From: Glandiceps talaboti
Taxonomy: Eukaryota; Hemichordata; Enteropneusta; Spengelidae
NCBI RefSeq assembly: GCF_964340395.1
Contig: NC_135549.1
Span: 29,622,332-29,686,331 of the forward strand
Length of the DNA: 64,000 nucleotides
Direction of reading: 5' to 3'
Program-made: the position numbers and the translations under genes
Notes under the pieces: generated by a model
Told to the model about the DNA's origin: nothing
Database searches by the model: none
The model's input: only the letters and a program-made list of their open reading frames with translations
Shown: piece by piece, positions 49,008 through 60,998 of the stretch
Layout: each line of letters begins with the position of its first letter
Position numbering within the stretch: the stretch's first letter is position 1

Positions 49008-49592
49008 GGGTAGAAATAGCTCTGGATGTATATGCTATGAGGTTCAACATGTCTTCTTTCTCTGCTATGGTTCCTCACCTATTATTTGCGAGACTGCGAA
49101 CAGATTTCATTCGCACAGATTTTGGGGAATAAGACCAACCCATACCCTTGCTAATGACAATACAAAATACTAAAAAACAAGTTTAGATTGTTAAATGCAA
49201 CCTGCGTCTTGTCTATTCTGTCATTTCTTGTCTAACGTTCACTTGAGCCGCAAAACGTGCAACATGACGCAGCTTAAACATGTAAAAGGTTGTGCGCATG
49301 TGCAATATTTAGCTCATCTGTTTGCATGACTTACCGTTTTCCGTTTTGTGGCTGTAGCAAACGTAAGGCAAGAATTGACAAAATACACAAGACGTAGGTT
49401 GAATTTAGTGATTTAAAGTTAATTTCTGTATTTTATGTAGTCATTAGCATAGGTATGGTATGGGTGGTTTTTATTCCGAAAATCCGTGAGAATGAAATCT
49501 CACTACTTCTAATAGGGAAGAACCATAGCAGAGAGGGAAGACATGTCAAACCTTGTAGCATATACATCCAGAGCTAGTTACGATAATATCAA
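49008..49592. mobile_element. ~585-bp foldback element
   Basis: The left arm TAGCTCTGGATGTATATGCT, CTCTGCTATGGTTC, ATTTCATTC and CAACCTGCGTCTTGT is mirrored by AAGACGTAGGTTGAAT, GAATGAAATCTC, GAACCATAGCAGAGAGG and AGCATATACATCCAGAGCTA. The short GC-richer centre (49250-49350) is noncoding. Confidence 0.8.
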
Positions 49593-50665
49593 TAGCCATT
49601 TATACATATACATGCAGAATAAGCAGTCTGGATAAATAGATCAATGACATTATCGTGTATTATATTTCAGTTAGACTGCCCCCTAGTGTTCACAATAAGA
49701 AATCAACAAACAGCTTGTCAAAGTATTGACATCAACCAGTGTACTATAGTTGTTGTTTTTATTTGTTACATACCATGACAGACATCGCTCACTTTAGATT
49801 AAAGCAGAAAGCTTTGTATATGTGCAGTAGTCACTATGCACTATAGAGGGCGCACTACCCCTTGAAGGAGAAATTTGTCAGTTTTGTTCAGAAGTATTTC
49901 CAAGTGAGTAGTATTTTATACAGGAATTTGCTCTGCCATACCAATGATTGTACTTTTCCACTGCTATCAGATAACATCAAATGTTAGGTAATAATTATCA
50001 CAATAACTGAAATGGATATTATACTACTATTTAAACTAATATTTTTATTATCATTTACATTGTATGAAAATAAAGTACTAAATAGTGAAAGAGGTACTGC
50101 CCTCCATTTAGAAAAAAGTAAGCAAGTCTGAGCCTACTGTGACAATACAACAACTCTATTTATGCTATGAAATCAGAAAGACAGTTTGATTATGAATTTT
50201 AAATAGATATTTAGAGCTGATATTTACTATTAGATAATTCAAAATATGTAGCATTATAGTTTATATAGGAAACAGACAACTATGCCTACAGTCCCTAAAA
50301 CACAGAATACACATATCGTACACAGAGATGGACATACCTCAGTGAAATGTTGCTCATTTAAAAGGACATCACTCTTACTTGTCCAATAAACGCCATATAA
50401 TCACACTGTCCAAATATGGTATCACCATTTCCAAATATGGCATCAGCATTTCCAAATATAGAATCATCATGTCCAAATATGGAGTATAGCATGATACATC
50501 TTGACATTGGGTGTGCAGACTAGTCCAAAGTCAGCCTTTTCTGTGATCCACTTTCTTAGTAAGTAAGATAAGACAAGTCATGCTTTGTATGAAAGCACCC
50601 TGTCAAGTTTGGCATACCATACAGACTACCGTTGCCACTTTCTTAAAAACCTGAATTTTTTTCTT

Positions 50666-51022
50666 AAAGTGGCCATATGGATAACAGTTGGGTATTTATT
50701 TTGGATTTTTGATTTACAAAACAACTTTTATTATGGCTTCCTACTTGAAAAAATCAATGTGAATAAACGTATGCCAACTTGTTTATGACTCAATAAATTG
50801 CAGAAGATTAATAAATAATATGTAAAATGTTTGTTATTATACGTACAATAACAAACTTTTACACACTTTTTTTAATAGCTTTTTGCACTGTGTTGAGTTT
50901 CAAACAAAGACTTGGCATATGTTGTTTCACATTGATTTTTTCATGAAGGAAGCCATGACAGAATTGTTTTCAAAATTAAAATCCAAAATAAATACCCAAT
51001 CATTCATATGGCTACTTTAAAG
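50666..51022. mobile_element. ~350-bp palindromic MITE, copy 2
   Basis: AAAGTGGCCATATGGATAA to ATATGGCTACTTTAAAG, with the same TATGGCTTCCTACTTGAAAA and CAATAAATTGCAGAAG interior as the 48.1-kb copy. Divergence between the copies is moderate, so they are separate insertions of one family. Confidence 0.8.
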
Positions 51023-52739
51023 GTGAGCATGGATGGATAAGGAACATCTTTTATGCGAGGTAAATACTGAAATAGATAAACTTCTATACACTATGTACAC
51101 GGCAATAAAACTCTAGCATGTACATATGATGGCACTTTTCATCAAATATTGAGGTCAATTTGCCTAATATAGGAGGCAGGTCTATTGATCAATCGCACAG
51201 TCCCCTATTATTCAGGCATTGATATACTATGGAATATACTTTGCATGGAATTATGATTCTTTCACGAGAAGAACAAAATGAACATTTGTACATACATGTT
51301 GATAGATAATACTAGTTTGGGTTTCCAAGTTTGTCTCAACATTTGCTAGAACAGTGACAGATATTGTTGAAGTACACTAAAAACTTAGAGATCATATCAG
51401 TAATAAAAACCAGGGTACTCTCATTTTCGTAATAACTGCCTTGACTTGAAATACGAGTGCAGTGTATTTGTAACATTGTAGAGTATGGCTGCCACAGTAG
51501 TAGGGGATTCTGTTTTTTTGAACGTGTGCACTGTCATAATTATTTGAATTTACAGGTATTCATATGGACATGATGATGAGTGCAAAGTAGATGAACATAA
51601 TATCTCTGAAAAGCAACCTATCCAAGCAAAATGAGAAAACTCATGTTTCTTCATTTAGGCAAATATAAGGATGGTCAGTTAGTCAATGAGTATATCACTA
51701 TGTGTGAGATATATTGCAAAATCTTCATTGACAGTTTCCTGCACAGGTCAACAAGTGAAGTAAACTTGGAAACCAACAATCTATGAACATCTCTGTGAAC
51801 AGATTCATTCATTCTTCTCTTTAAAGGAACTATAAACTTCTCCCTTGTCAAAAGCAAAGTGAGAAAATGTGATTTACAAGGACTATACAGTCATAGGCTG
51901 CCCTCAAATTTTGCTTAAGGTACCTTTGGTACACACATCGGTAGAAAACAGACAAAATAATCTATTCCACTGATTATCAAAAGAGGGAGGCAGAGGATAA
52001 TAAACACAAGCTAGACACAGCTGAAACCCGTACTGATTTTATGTCATTATAGATAAACATAATTTGACATCTTGCTAAAGTTAACCCTATATACATGTTC
52101 TATTATCAGTTGTGTATTATTATCAGTGTATAAAAACACTTTCCAGTGCACAAATTATAATTTATAATTATTTTTTTCCCATTATTTCTGTACTTTGTTG
52201 AATTTTGTCAATTATTGAATCATTCATGTATATATACTTTTTTAGCATATATTATAAGTATTAATCAATAAATCAATAAGCAAATGTCAATGCTGTAGTG
52301 CCAAGAGTGGGTCATTGATTTGAGAGGGAAACTTGCTTGACTTTACATTGACCTGTGACCCGACATCTTCATACTTGACCTTTGACCCAATTCACTGACT
52401 GATCTCATAATAGCCACGAATATGTCATGGTTGACGCTGATGTAAAATAACACATTTAGTGAACATTTCACATATTGTTTGTTTGTTTGTTTATTATTGT
52501 TTGATCATTTTTTTAGTTTTCAAGTGGCCCACTTGATTGAACCAAAATTGCATATTGTCCTTTAAAAGTTGATCATCCGTAACACATTCTGAATAAATTT
52601 GTCGCTTTCACACCTTTCCTTAACGCACAGATTTTCTTCCTTGTCTGTGCTTAAATACAATCGCTACCATTGTGCGATCAAATTACAAAACAGAATATAG
52701 GAAGCATCAGGAAAGAGTAAAAACTTTTTAAAGCTATTT

Positions 52740-53062
52740 TGACACAATTGGCCCTAGCAACCATGACCACACCCATAGCAACAAACAGTGGTGTCTTTCA
52801 CAAAGATAACAAGGATTTTGAGACAAGTGTACAAACATTCAAAAAGTGTATACAAATATACCTAACAAGACCACGCTCATAGCAACAACCAAATGATCAC
52901 AAATATTGCAAAGATAACAGATTAATAGACAAATTAATAAACATTCAATAAATGTATGTAAATGTGCCTAGCAACAAGACCACGCCCATAGCAACTGCTC
53001 AATGATCACGTGTATTGCAAAGATAACAACACGGCTGGATAGGCAACTGGATAGTCATTCAG
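52740..53062 (+). repeat. Tandem array (CCTAGCAACAAGACCACGCC family), three units
   Basis: Units of about 115-120 bp each carry CATAGCAAC and GCAAAGATAACA blocks plus a CCACGCCCATAGCAAC core. The same family recurs in opposite orientation at about 57600-58240, on the other side of the sulfotransferase gene. Confidence 0.75.
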
Positions 53063-53614
53063 AAAATGAACACCTATCTCTCTAGCATGGATCAGCTTGT
53101 GGATAAATGTTTTTAAAAACTGTACAGGTCTGCTACAACGCCAATGGCGCTATTTTGTTTGTTATGCTTTTACGATTTATTTCAGTTTGTATTTTTTCTA
53201 TCAATTAACAAATTCTCAATCACAGAATACAACGGATACAACGTGCTGAAGAAAAACAAACTGTGATGCCCAAAAAGAACATTGGAAACACACAAAGTAT
53301 CATCAAAATTTCCATTCACCTTTCACTTTATATCTTAAAATGTTGAAATTTATGAAGGCCAAACATACCGAAAATGAAGTAGAAATACATGCATGCACAT
53401 ATTATCAATTTGAAGAAGATTCGATTATTGTGTGGAACTTTTTAAATCGATTGCTCCGATTTCAGAAAAGTCTATTTTCGCCGATTTTGAGAAGTGCCCC
53501 TCCTTCAAATTCCTACAGAAAGTTATATAATTCATGCTTTGACAACATATTTTCTGCGAAATCACCAAGTATTATCTCAAATCATAGTAATAGTTCTTGA
53601 TAGAAAAGACTTAC

Positions 53615-53684
53615 CAAGGAAGAGAACACGTTCACCACTTCTGACAAAAGAAGTGTTCTGATGAACCTCGTAGAACAACTGCAT
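53615..53684 (-). CDS. Possible first coding exon of an unknown minus-strand gene
   Basis: ATG at 53684 opens MQLFYEVHQNTSFVRSGERV, then LFL, and ends at a perfect GTAAGT donor (53614-53609) in phase 1. The upstream sequence (53690-53900) is GC-richer with CACGTGAC and similar motifs, as in a promoter. No following exon was found, so this may be chance. Confidence 0.3.
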
Positions 53685-55121
53685 CACGTGACAAATACAC
53701 GTGGCGCCTAGCAACCGTGCACAACCGAAATAGAACGTGCGTTCGTTCCTTCTGGCACTAGTAGCACTGCTAGTTCGTTTAAAAGAATTTGGCTTTAAAA
53801 ACAACTGCCACACTGTAAAGTCGGATTTATGCCGAACCTGAACAATTATTCCGGTATTTTTAATGGTGATGGCAGTATCAATACACGTTACATTCGAACA
53901 GCAGACGACGATCGACCATGACCAGCTGTGTACGAAGTTGTGATGTAAGTACACGTACACTAACCCATGTACCAATATCTGACATTTTTGCAGAAATAAT
54001 TAGGTATCGATGTCACATCGTGGGAACACGATGGTCTATGTATATAATAATTGTCTAAGTTCTATAAGCTACTCAGTCAGAACGTCCACCTAGCATTTTT
54101 TGAGAATGGAAAAATACAGAATTATTTTAAAATGGTACGAATATCGTTTTTATTTGGTTCCTAATTTTGGTACTAAATCACATTACCTTGCCCATGGACT
54201 ACAAACGGTGCACGTGTCCAGGCACGAGTAGTGACTTCTTTGTAAAATGGCACAGAAATCCTTCCAGCTACCACCATGGTTTATAGGAGTCACAACAGGA
54301 CCGTTGGTGTCTATGTAAATGTAATATAATCTGAAACTATCCCAACTAAAAGGACATCTTCAAAACTGCCCTCAACGTTAACGCATGTGGAACGCCCCTG
54401 GATGACGCCACATCCTACGAGCACAGTAAATACAAAAACAAGTTTCCTAAATTCAAACTGTCAAGGCTAACAGGTCACGGTCACATATACTCTCTCAAGA
54501 TGTGAGATGTTTTCTGTTAGACAATTTCGATCTGTAACCTATAGCTTCAAATTGTTTATTAGAGCATTTAGTAAATTTTATAGGATGTATTTCTTTACTT
54601 TTTGTTTAAAGATCACCACGTCCCTAAAATAGTGGTTACTGTAAGCAATACTGATATTATTTTCGTTTGCTATGTGCTGATGTGTCTTTCTCTACTTTTC
54701 TCCAAATGTCCGATTAACAGGTGGGAGAGAAAGGTGTCAACTGTAATTTTTGAAGACTGCAAAGCCACGTGGAATCACCGGACCACACATATATGCACAT
54801 ACATCTAACTTAACTGCACACCATTCTACTGGTTTTCTATGTTTAATTACCTTTGACTGACTTTGCCACTGTCAATTTATAAGTTAAAGTGTTCCCAGTA
54901 TGCTCTTCCAAACCAGCTGTTTTTGTGTCCAACAGTCCCCCAACTCACACACAACAATAATGGCACAGACACATAGTCCCTCAAGTAGTGTTGGCAACAT
55001 AATACCAGCTGTTTAGAAATGTCCGATGTTTAATAAGTGATCAACCCCATAATCTACACAATTATTACCACTTCAATCTTGCATGTATGACTGTTATTTA
55101 CTTTTATTATGGTGGTAGAAA
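53685..55121. other. Intergenic region with one unexplained open frame
   Basis: Plus-strand 54353-54505 is open to a stop, with a coding-like composition (DIFKTALNVNACGTPLDDAT ... KLSRLTGHGHIYSLKM). It begins right after an AAAAG that could be an acceptor, without a pyrimidine tract. A retroposed fragment is as likely as a terminal exon. The rest is AT-rich unique sequence, with a MITE-like TGTATATAATAA end at 54034-54050. Confidence 0.3.
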
Positions 55122-56243
55122 ATGACGTCAACAAAAGCATTCATATTATGCTTTTCACTGATCATAATCTCTCTTTGCATTGGTATCATTGACATTTATA
55201 TTCACGAACTACAAGTGAAGAAGTTTGTTCCATATTATCCAACATACAAGACTGGAAGACAAGACGTTTACTGTCGTCAGAATAAGACTGTCCATACCGA
55301 GGATGGTGAGCTTAGTCAAAATAAAACACAACTACTGTATGGAGAACATTTGAATATTTCTACAAGAAAACATCTTCCAGACGCAATCATAGCTGGAGCT
55401 AAGAAATGTGGCACGACAGCCATTAAAGCATTTCTATCATATCATCCCTCGGTAGCAATGCCAAGAGGAGAAGTGCATTATTTCGATGTCCACTATTCTC
55501 GAGGAATACAGTGGTATGTCAACAGGATGCCTGTACCAAAGCCGGGTCAAATTGTTATTGAGAAAACACCTGGATACTTCGTAATGTCCGATGTCCCTCA
55601 AAAAATATACGACGAAATCTCCCCTAAATTGAAAATAATCTTTGTATTATGTGAACCTGTGCACAGAGCTGTGTCTGATTTTGTTTATGTAAAACCAGTG
55701 CTGAAACTACTACATCACTCCTTACCTGGTCACAAAAAATTGAAATCAAAAACCCTCTTCAGAATAGACTCGCTCTTAAAAAGGAACTACAAACTAAATG
55801 GCTCTTTTGAATCTTCGATCCTGGACCAAAGTGGCAACATTATCACTGACAATGCAATTGTAGAATTAGGGGTCTATATAAAATATCTTCAAAATTGGTT
55901 GAAAGTGTTCCCATCGTCACAAATTCACATCGTAGATGGCGAAATTTTAAAGAGACATCCATCTGTTGAATTACAAAGCCTTGAGAAATTCTTAAATCTC
56001 AAGCAATATTTCACTGAAGACAATTTTTATTATGATGGAAAAAAGGGATTTTATTGCATTGCAAAACCTAAAAAGCGTTGCCTAGGTGAGAGTAAAGGTA
56101 GACACCATCCAAGGATTCGTAAAACTGTGCTCAAAAAGCTGAAAGCATATTATCAGCCTTTCAACAGGAAACTGGATCAGACTGTTGAGACTGAAAATCT
56201 GACAGATCACATCTTGAACTTTGACCTAACCTACGGGGACTAA
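55122..56243 (+). CDS. Heparan sulfate glucosamine 3-O-sulfotransferase-like, intronless (373 aa)
   Basis: Type II Golgi membrane topology: a short cytoplasmic tail, a signal anchor at about 7-27 (LCFSLIIISLCIGIID), then a lumenal stem with N-glycosylation sequons (N54, N67, N78). The catalytic domain starts at about 86. The 5'-phosphosulfate loop is KKCGTTAIKAFLSYHP (94-109; the family norm is KKGGT). EVHYFD (117-122) carries the position of the catalytic glutamate, and EKTPGYF (147-153) follows. The 3'-phosphate motif reads IIFVLCEPVHRAVSDF (172-187), where the family has an RDP triplet: Cys177 replaces the arginine and Glu178 the aspartate. The C-terminal cysteine loop KGFYCIAKPKKRCLGESKGR is intact. 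Family members use PAPS to sulfate the glucosamine 3-OH of heparan sulfate. The lost arginine may weaken PAPS binding. A chemically divergent enzyme or a pseudo-enzyme fits best. Confidence 0.85.
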   Translation: MTSTKAFILCFSLIIISLCIGIIDIYIHELQVKKFVPYYPTYKTGRQDVYCRQNKTVHTEDGELSQNKTQLLYGEHLNISTRKHLPDAIIAGAKKCGTTAIKAFLSYHPSVAMPRGEVHYFDVHYSRGIQWYVNRMPVPKPGQIVIEKTPGYFVMSDVPQKIYDEISPKLKIIFVLCEPVHRAVSDFVYVKPVLKLLHHSLPGHKKLKSKTLFRIDSLLKRNYKLNGSFESSILDQSGNIITDNAIVELGVYIKYLQNWLKVFPSSQIHIVDGEILKRHPSVELQSLEKFLNLKQYFTEDNFYYDGKKGFYCIAKPKKRCLGESKGRHHPRIRKTVLKKLKAYYQPFNRKLDQTVETENLTDHILNFDLTYGD

Positions 56244-57047
56244 AATCTTCTTATTCTCCTTTCACTTGAGGAAGTACAGAATGAAACCCCAGTCATCATT
56301 TAGTGTAGTAAAGCCTTACAAAAAAATTGTGTGGTTCCGATTACGCTCAATTTTAGGTAGTTGGGGGAGGTAGATTTTTTATTCTATTTTTTACGTGTTT
56401 TTTTTTCATATGCGCATGTCTAGTTCAGGTAGTCATGTTTGCCATTGTTTTCCATATTGATTTGTTCTCATAAGATGTGCAGCCATTACAGATTGGAAGA
56501 AGTTTTACATTGTCTTAAGTTGATGTCAGTTCCCGCATCCACTACTTCTTTCGAGACTTCACAATTTTCGCAATTTTTTTTCTTCTCCAATACGTAAAAA
56601 AAAAGTTCAGGATTGGCGTGAAAAACTAGGTGGGGTATGGTAACAGGAACCAAGCAATTTTTTATTAGGCCTAGCTGTGAGCATTGCAATCTGAGAAACC
56701 CAATGAATGATTATGATGTAATCTTTGGGTGTACCAAATATTGTCAACGGCACACACACACACAGTCACACAAACACACAGACAGACACACACTCTCACA
56801 CAAACACACCATATATGGAGCAGTCCACAAAACAGCTTAATTATAGTTGTGTGTATCATAATACTTTGCAGACAAACAAAGAAATATGTTTATTGGAAAT
56901 TTTTACCAGTTTTTATATTCATTTGAAAATGTATATATTTTATATATTTTGTATAAATTTTTTGTATATTTTCTTTAATTTCATAATTCATGAATTCACA
57001 ATTGAGAGTTGGAGATCTGACAGACTTGCTCAACTATACTGAGACCA

Positions 57048-57388
57048 CTTGCAGTGCATTGCAGGTTACTGTTCACTGATGATGCTGACTAGATACAATC
57101 ACACATAAAGCAATTATATATGCCATTCTTTAGATAACAAGATAGCAATTTCTTGCTATATTTTGTTGGAATGAAGTAAAGCATTATAATACGTACTGCA
57201 CCTAGGCGCAGACACATGGGCACCATTGTTTTGATGTCTGCATGGTGGCACATTGGTTCATTTCATTCACACAAAATGTAGCAAGAAACAGTATTCATTT
57301 AATCTTGTTATCTTATGTTCAGCATTTGCAATTTCTTATTTTATCAAAGAGAGCCCGTGAACACTAACCTGCAATGTGCTGTAATTAT
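57048..57388. mobile_element. ~340-bp foldback element
   Basis: GTGCATTGCAGGTTACTGTTC mirrors GAACACTAACCTGCAATGTGC. Inside, AGATAACAAGAT with TTTCTTGCTATATTTTGT mirrors ACAAAATGTAGCAAGAAACA with ATCTTGTTATCTT. Noncoding. Confidence 0.7.
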
Positions 57389-57599
57389 ACCTCTACACAG
57401 AAATAGATTTTCAAATGTTTCTGAAACGTTACCTTAGTCATCATGTACATGTAGACAATTTCAGTGCTTTTATTTCAATATCTTTCAAAGGTAATAAAAG
57501 AGTATACATTTGTTTTTTTATACCAGCAATGGCATTGTAGCACACCTATAGAATTTGGGCATGAGTGATGATGTAATTTTCAGAGGATTTGATTGGTAC

Positions 57600-58245
57600 G
57601 ATATTACTATACTCTAGGCAAATTGATTCACATCCATCCCTGCTGTTATATTTGCACAAGACAATCTTAGTTGTTGCTATGAGTCTATTCATGTTGCTAT
57701 CCACTTGCCTAACCATCCTATTGTTATCGTTGCAATATACTTGGCTATTGCTGTGGGCATGGTCTTATTGCTTGGCATATAAGTGTTCATTTTTAAATGG
57801 TTACATACTCACCTATTCATCTATGTTATTATCTTTGCAATATACAACATCATTTGGCTGTTGCTGTGATCTTGCTGCTAAGCATATACATGTTTACTAT
57901 TGTTATGTTCATTCACTCGCCAACCCATTCCTGTTATCTTCGCAATGTAACACTTGCTATATAGGCGTGGGACTGTTGCTAGGAATACGCACGTGTTCAT
58001 GTTTTGGATACCACTATTTTTGGATATCACTATTTTTTATCTTGCAATATACACCATCAATTGGCTGTTGCTATGGGCATGGTCTTGCTGTTGTGCCAAT
58101 TAAACATATTTTCTGAATATTTTTTCTTTTGCCTAGCAAATAGTAATAATGTTATCTTTACAACATATACTAACATTTGGCTGTTGCTAAGTGTGTAGTC
58201 ATGGTTGCTATGATCAGTTTTGTCAGTAAGTCTTGAGCAACATCT
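57600..58245 (-). repeat. Tandem array (CCTAGCAACAAGACCACGCC family), about five diverged units, reverse orientation
   Basis: Repeated TTGCAATATACA, GGCTGTTGCTRTGGGCATGG and TTGCTRAGCATATA blocks at 110-130-bp spacing are the reverse complement of the 52.7-kb units. The 175-residue hydrophobic open frame on the plus strand here is a product of the repeat. Confidence 0.75.
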
Positions 58246-58441
58246 GCAACTTGTCACCTCTAGAAACATTATCATCCCCATCTACCTAGTTGTTTTTGAG
58301 GAATAACCTTTTGACAAAATCAATTGAGGAATAACATTTACGACCAAATTAATATATCAAGAATGGGACCATGTTCTGACAAATTCTTCATCTCACACAT
58401 CCCAAAAACATCTCCACCAAGTTTCAGTCAAATCTGCCCAG

Positions 58442-58696
58442 AATAACACTATTTCGAAATGTTTTGCAAATGGCGGCGTGCCTGCTGTAGGTAGGTTGCA
58501 ACCACTTCCATTTTACTGTTATAATTGATCGCATTCATGATTGCATGTGCTGTAGGATGTGGGATGATTATAACTTCCTGTCTTCAAAACAGATGTGCCT
58601 TTAAAGTAGAGATATATTGGTAGCATTCAGAGGTTAAAAAACAAACAACTAGTGTGCCACCAGCTGCAAAATATTTCAAAATAGTGTTATAAAGTC
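58442..58696. mobile_element. MITE with ATAACACTATTTCGAAAT termini
   Basis: AATAACACTATTTCGAAATG plus TTTTGCAAATGGCGGC at the left mirrors GCTGCAAAATATTTCAAAAT plus AGTGTTATAA at the right. The ~255-bp interior is noncoding. Confidence 0.65.
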
Positions 58697-58848
58697 TTTT
58701 TCACCGAAGATCACGTTTGACCTAAATTACACGTTATTTACAGTTGAGTAAATTCCCATCTACACAACCTAAACAATATCCCAACCAAATACCAGGTAAT
58801 CGGTTTGGGTTGTTTACACACACACACACACACATATGCATGCACGCA

Positions 58849-58879
<31 letters not shown>

Positions 58880-60159
58880 ACACTGACTGACAAACATTTC
58901 ACCATGCTTATTGCATTCTGAACCTCAGGTCAGTTGTATTAAAATGACAATGGCAATATGTTAAAGTACACTTCCATAATATAAAACTTGGGTACAAGTT
59001 ATAATATAAGAATCTTGTTACATGGAATACAAAGAAGGTGGTCAATATAATGTTTAAACTGAGACTATCATAGATAGTTGTTTTTACCATTTCAAATATC
59101 ACAGTGCCTTGAAACTTGAACTAATGATCCAAAAGCATGTCTAATAACTTTCTATGAAAATATACCTCCATAATAAGACAAACATTGGAGTTATCCCATG
59201 CTTTTCACAATGTGACAGTTAAATTGACCTTTCGGCTTTAAGCCATTATTTTCATGATACAATAATAAAGAAGACATAAGGTTTGACCAAATGTTGCTAA
59301 ATATGAGTTTATAAAATTTGTCCTAGAAATATATCTTTATCTGTTCAGTTTGAACTGTGCAATAAATACAGCTATTTGTAAAAGCAAAAAAAACCCCCAA
59401 AAGTGGAATCAGTAATATTTACATGTGGATTAAAGATAGCAGATTATTAAAATCTTACAATATTGACTTTCAGTTGTATATTAAGTTGGACCATTTAGCA
59501 TTGGATGCAAATCATGGTCAACGTTTAAACGTCAGAACAGCCAGCAAGTTCATTACCAACTGACCACTTGTAACATTACACTTAACTATAACAGTTACAT
59601 ATTAAAGTCATATCCTATTACAAATTTTTTTTTTTATAAAATATTTTTCTCGTATTTTGTTACAGTATTTCCAGTAAATGTTGTGATTAGTAGTCTTAGT
59701 GTTGTGTAAAACCCAATCAGAATGAGTCTGTAGCATGAACAATACATGATCAATGATGGCTAGGATCAGAGTAACATCTTTGAGGCACTATAATGTAAAA
59801 TGTTTGTTCATCTGGAGATGAACATCTACACATGCAGGTGGAGGAACAAATAATACTACCGGTACATGTTTGAACATCACAACAAAAAAGTCCTTGGTAA
59901 ACAATGCCTTACATTCCCAGCCTAATAGGTGGTTCAGTATCAATTTTCAGACAGAGTAATTGTTCATATTAGCACTGCTAATATCCTCAACAGTACATTC
60001 ACACAATTCATATACATTTTGATTACCAGTCATTGCAATCTTGCTCAAACAAATGAAGAGTTTTAGTCTAATTTTGGAACTTGAACATTCTACTGCTCTA
60101 TGTCTCTCATAGCCATGGCCATCTCTAAAATTATATGGATGTATAAATTTGAAGTGTGT

Positions 60160-60700
60160 CCTTACATGGAAAACTTCGAAAGTATGGTGTACGAGGTTAA
60201 TTACCTTTTTCCTACCTTTTGAAGATGAAGGTCAAGATCAAAGTATATAAAGACAGTTTAAAAAAGAATATAGGTGTAGACACTTGAATATAGTCTCTGT
60301 CTCAAGTTCTTGAGTTATGGAGGAGACTAATTTTCACAATTTGACCTTGAAGATAGTGGTCAAGGTCAAACATCAAGGTCTCATTCCAAAGATCACTATT
60401 GATAATGTGGGAGTAAACACTTTATAAATGGTGTCTTTATGAACTAAACTTTTTGAGTTATGGCACAACATGGGCCATTTGTATCACAAAATGGCTGCCA
60501 GTTTGCCATCAACTTGGTGAAATTAAGTACCCGCATACATTGTATGTATCATATAGTGTTTGATGTTGCCAGATTTGAATGAAATTGAGTTGTGGGTATC
60601 TGATATACTGTATGGCTGTCCATAGACAGATGATAGATGGACAGACATGGGTCATTTTTATAGCCCCATTTTAGCATTGCCAATTTGGGGCTAAATGTAC
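60160..60700. repeat. Dispersed GGTCAAGGTCAA repeat and 1-600-like tail
   Basis: GAAGGTCAAGATCAAAGT and GTGGTCAAGGTCAAACATCA with two TTCTTGAGTTATGG/TTTTTGAGTTATGG blocks form two diverged ~190-bp units. They continue into AAAATGGCTGCCAG and GAGTTGTGGGTATCTGATAT, elements shared with the 1-551 and 5858-6020 repeats. Confidence 0.55.
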
Positions 60701-60998
60701 TTGTTTGTAAACAATCATAATTGTTCGGGATACTGACAGGGTTTGATAACTAGGCAAACATTAGTTCTTCAGCAAGTACAATAAGATTATGGAAGTAAGA
60801 TTTTGGAAAATGTTGCTCCATTCATTAACATTATAGTTATTGAAATGTAATTACTATGATTACCTTACAGGTTATGTATAATGTGTAATTTACTGCCACT
60901 TAATGTTTATAAATTGAAATAAATGAGTTGAGTTGCTTCTTGTTTTGCCAAGACAGTAGTTTTTACTGTGTCACCTGGTCAGTATGCATCATTGTAAT

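Larger units (their letters stand above)
47237..53614. other. Repeat-rich intergenic region
   Basis: It holds three foldback elements (entered separately) and AT-rich sequence. The first ~600 bases are probably 3' UTR of KLHDC10-like B. Several YCCAAATATGG repeats lie at 50408-50482 (five loose copies of CCAAATATGG). An open minus-strand stretch at 51857-51675 (MNESVHRDVHRLLVSKFTSL) looks mildly coding-like but has no splice evidence. Confidence 0.45.
56244..60998. other. Repeat-rich intergenic region
   Basis: No supported exon. The region holds (CA)n tracts (56749-56810, 58818-58882, the latter with a C-run at 58850-58865), two foldback elements, a reverse-oriented tandem array and dispersed repeats (entered separately). 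Confidence 0.5.

Noticed and set aside
57589-58116. A 175-residue hydrophobic open frame that looks like a multi-pass membrane protein
   Set aside because: It runs exactly over a tandem repeat (TTGCAATATACA/GGCTGTTGCT units), the same family as 52.7 kb in reverse. The apparent repeats in the protein are DNA repeats, and there are no splice sites or promoter.
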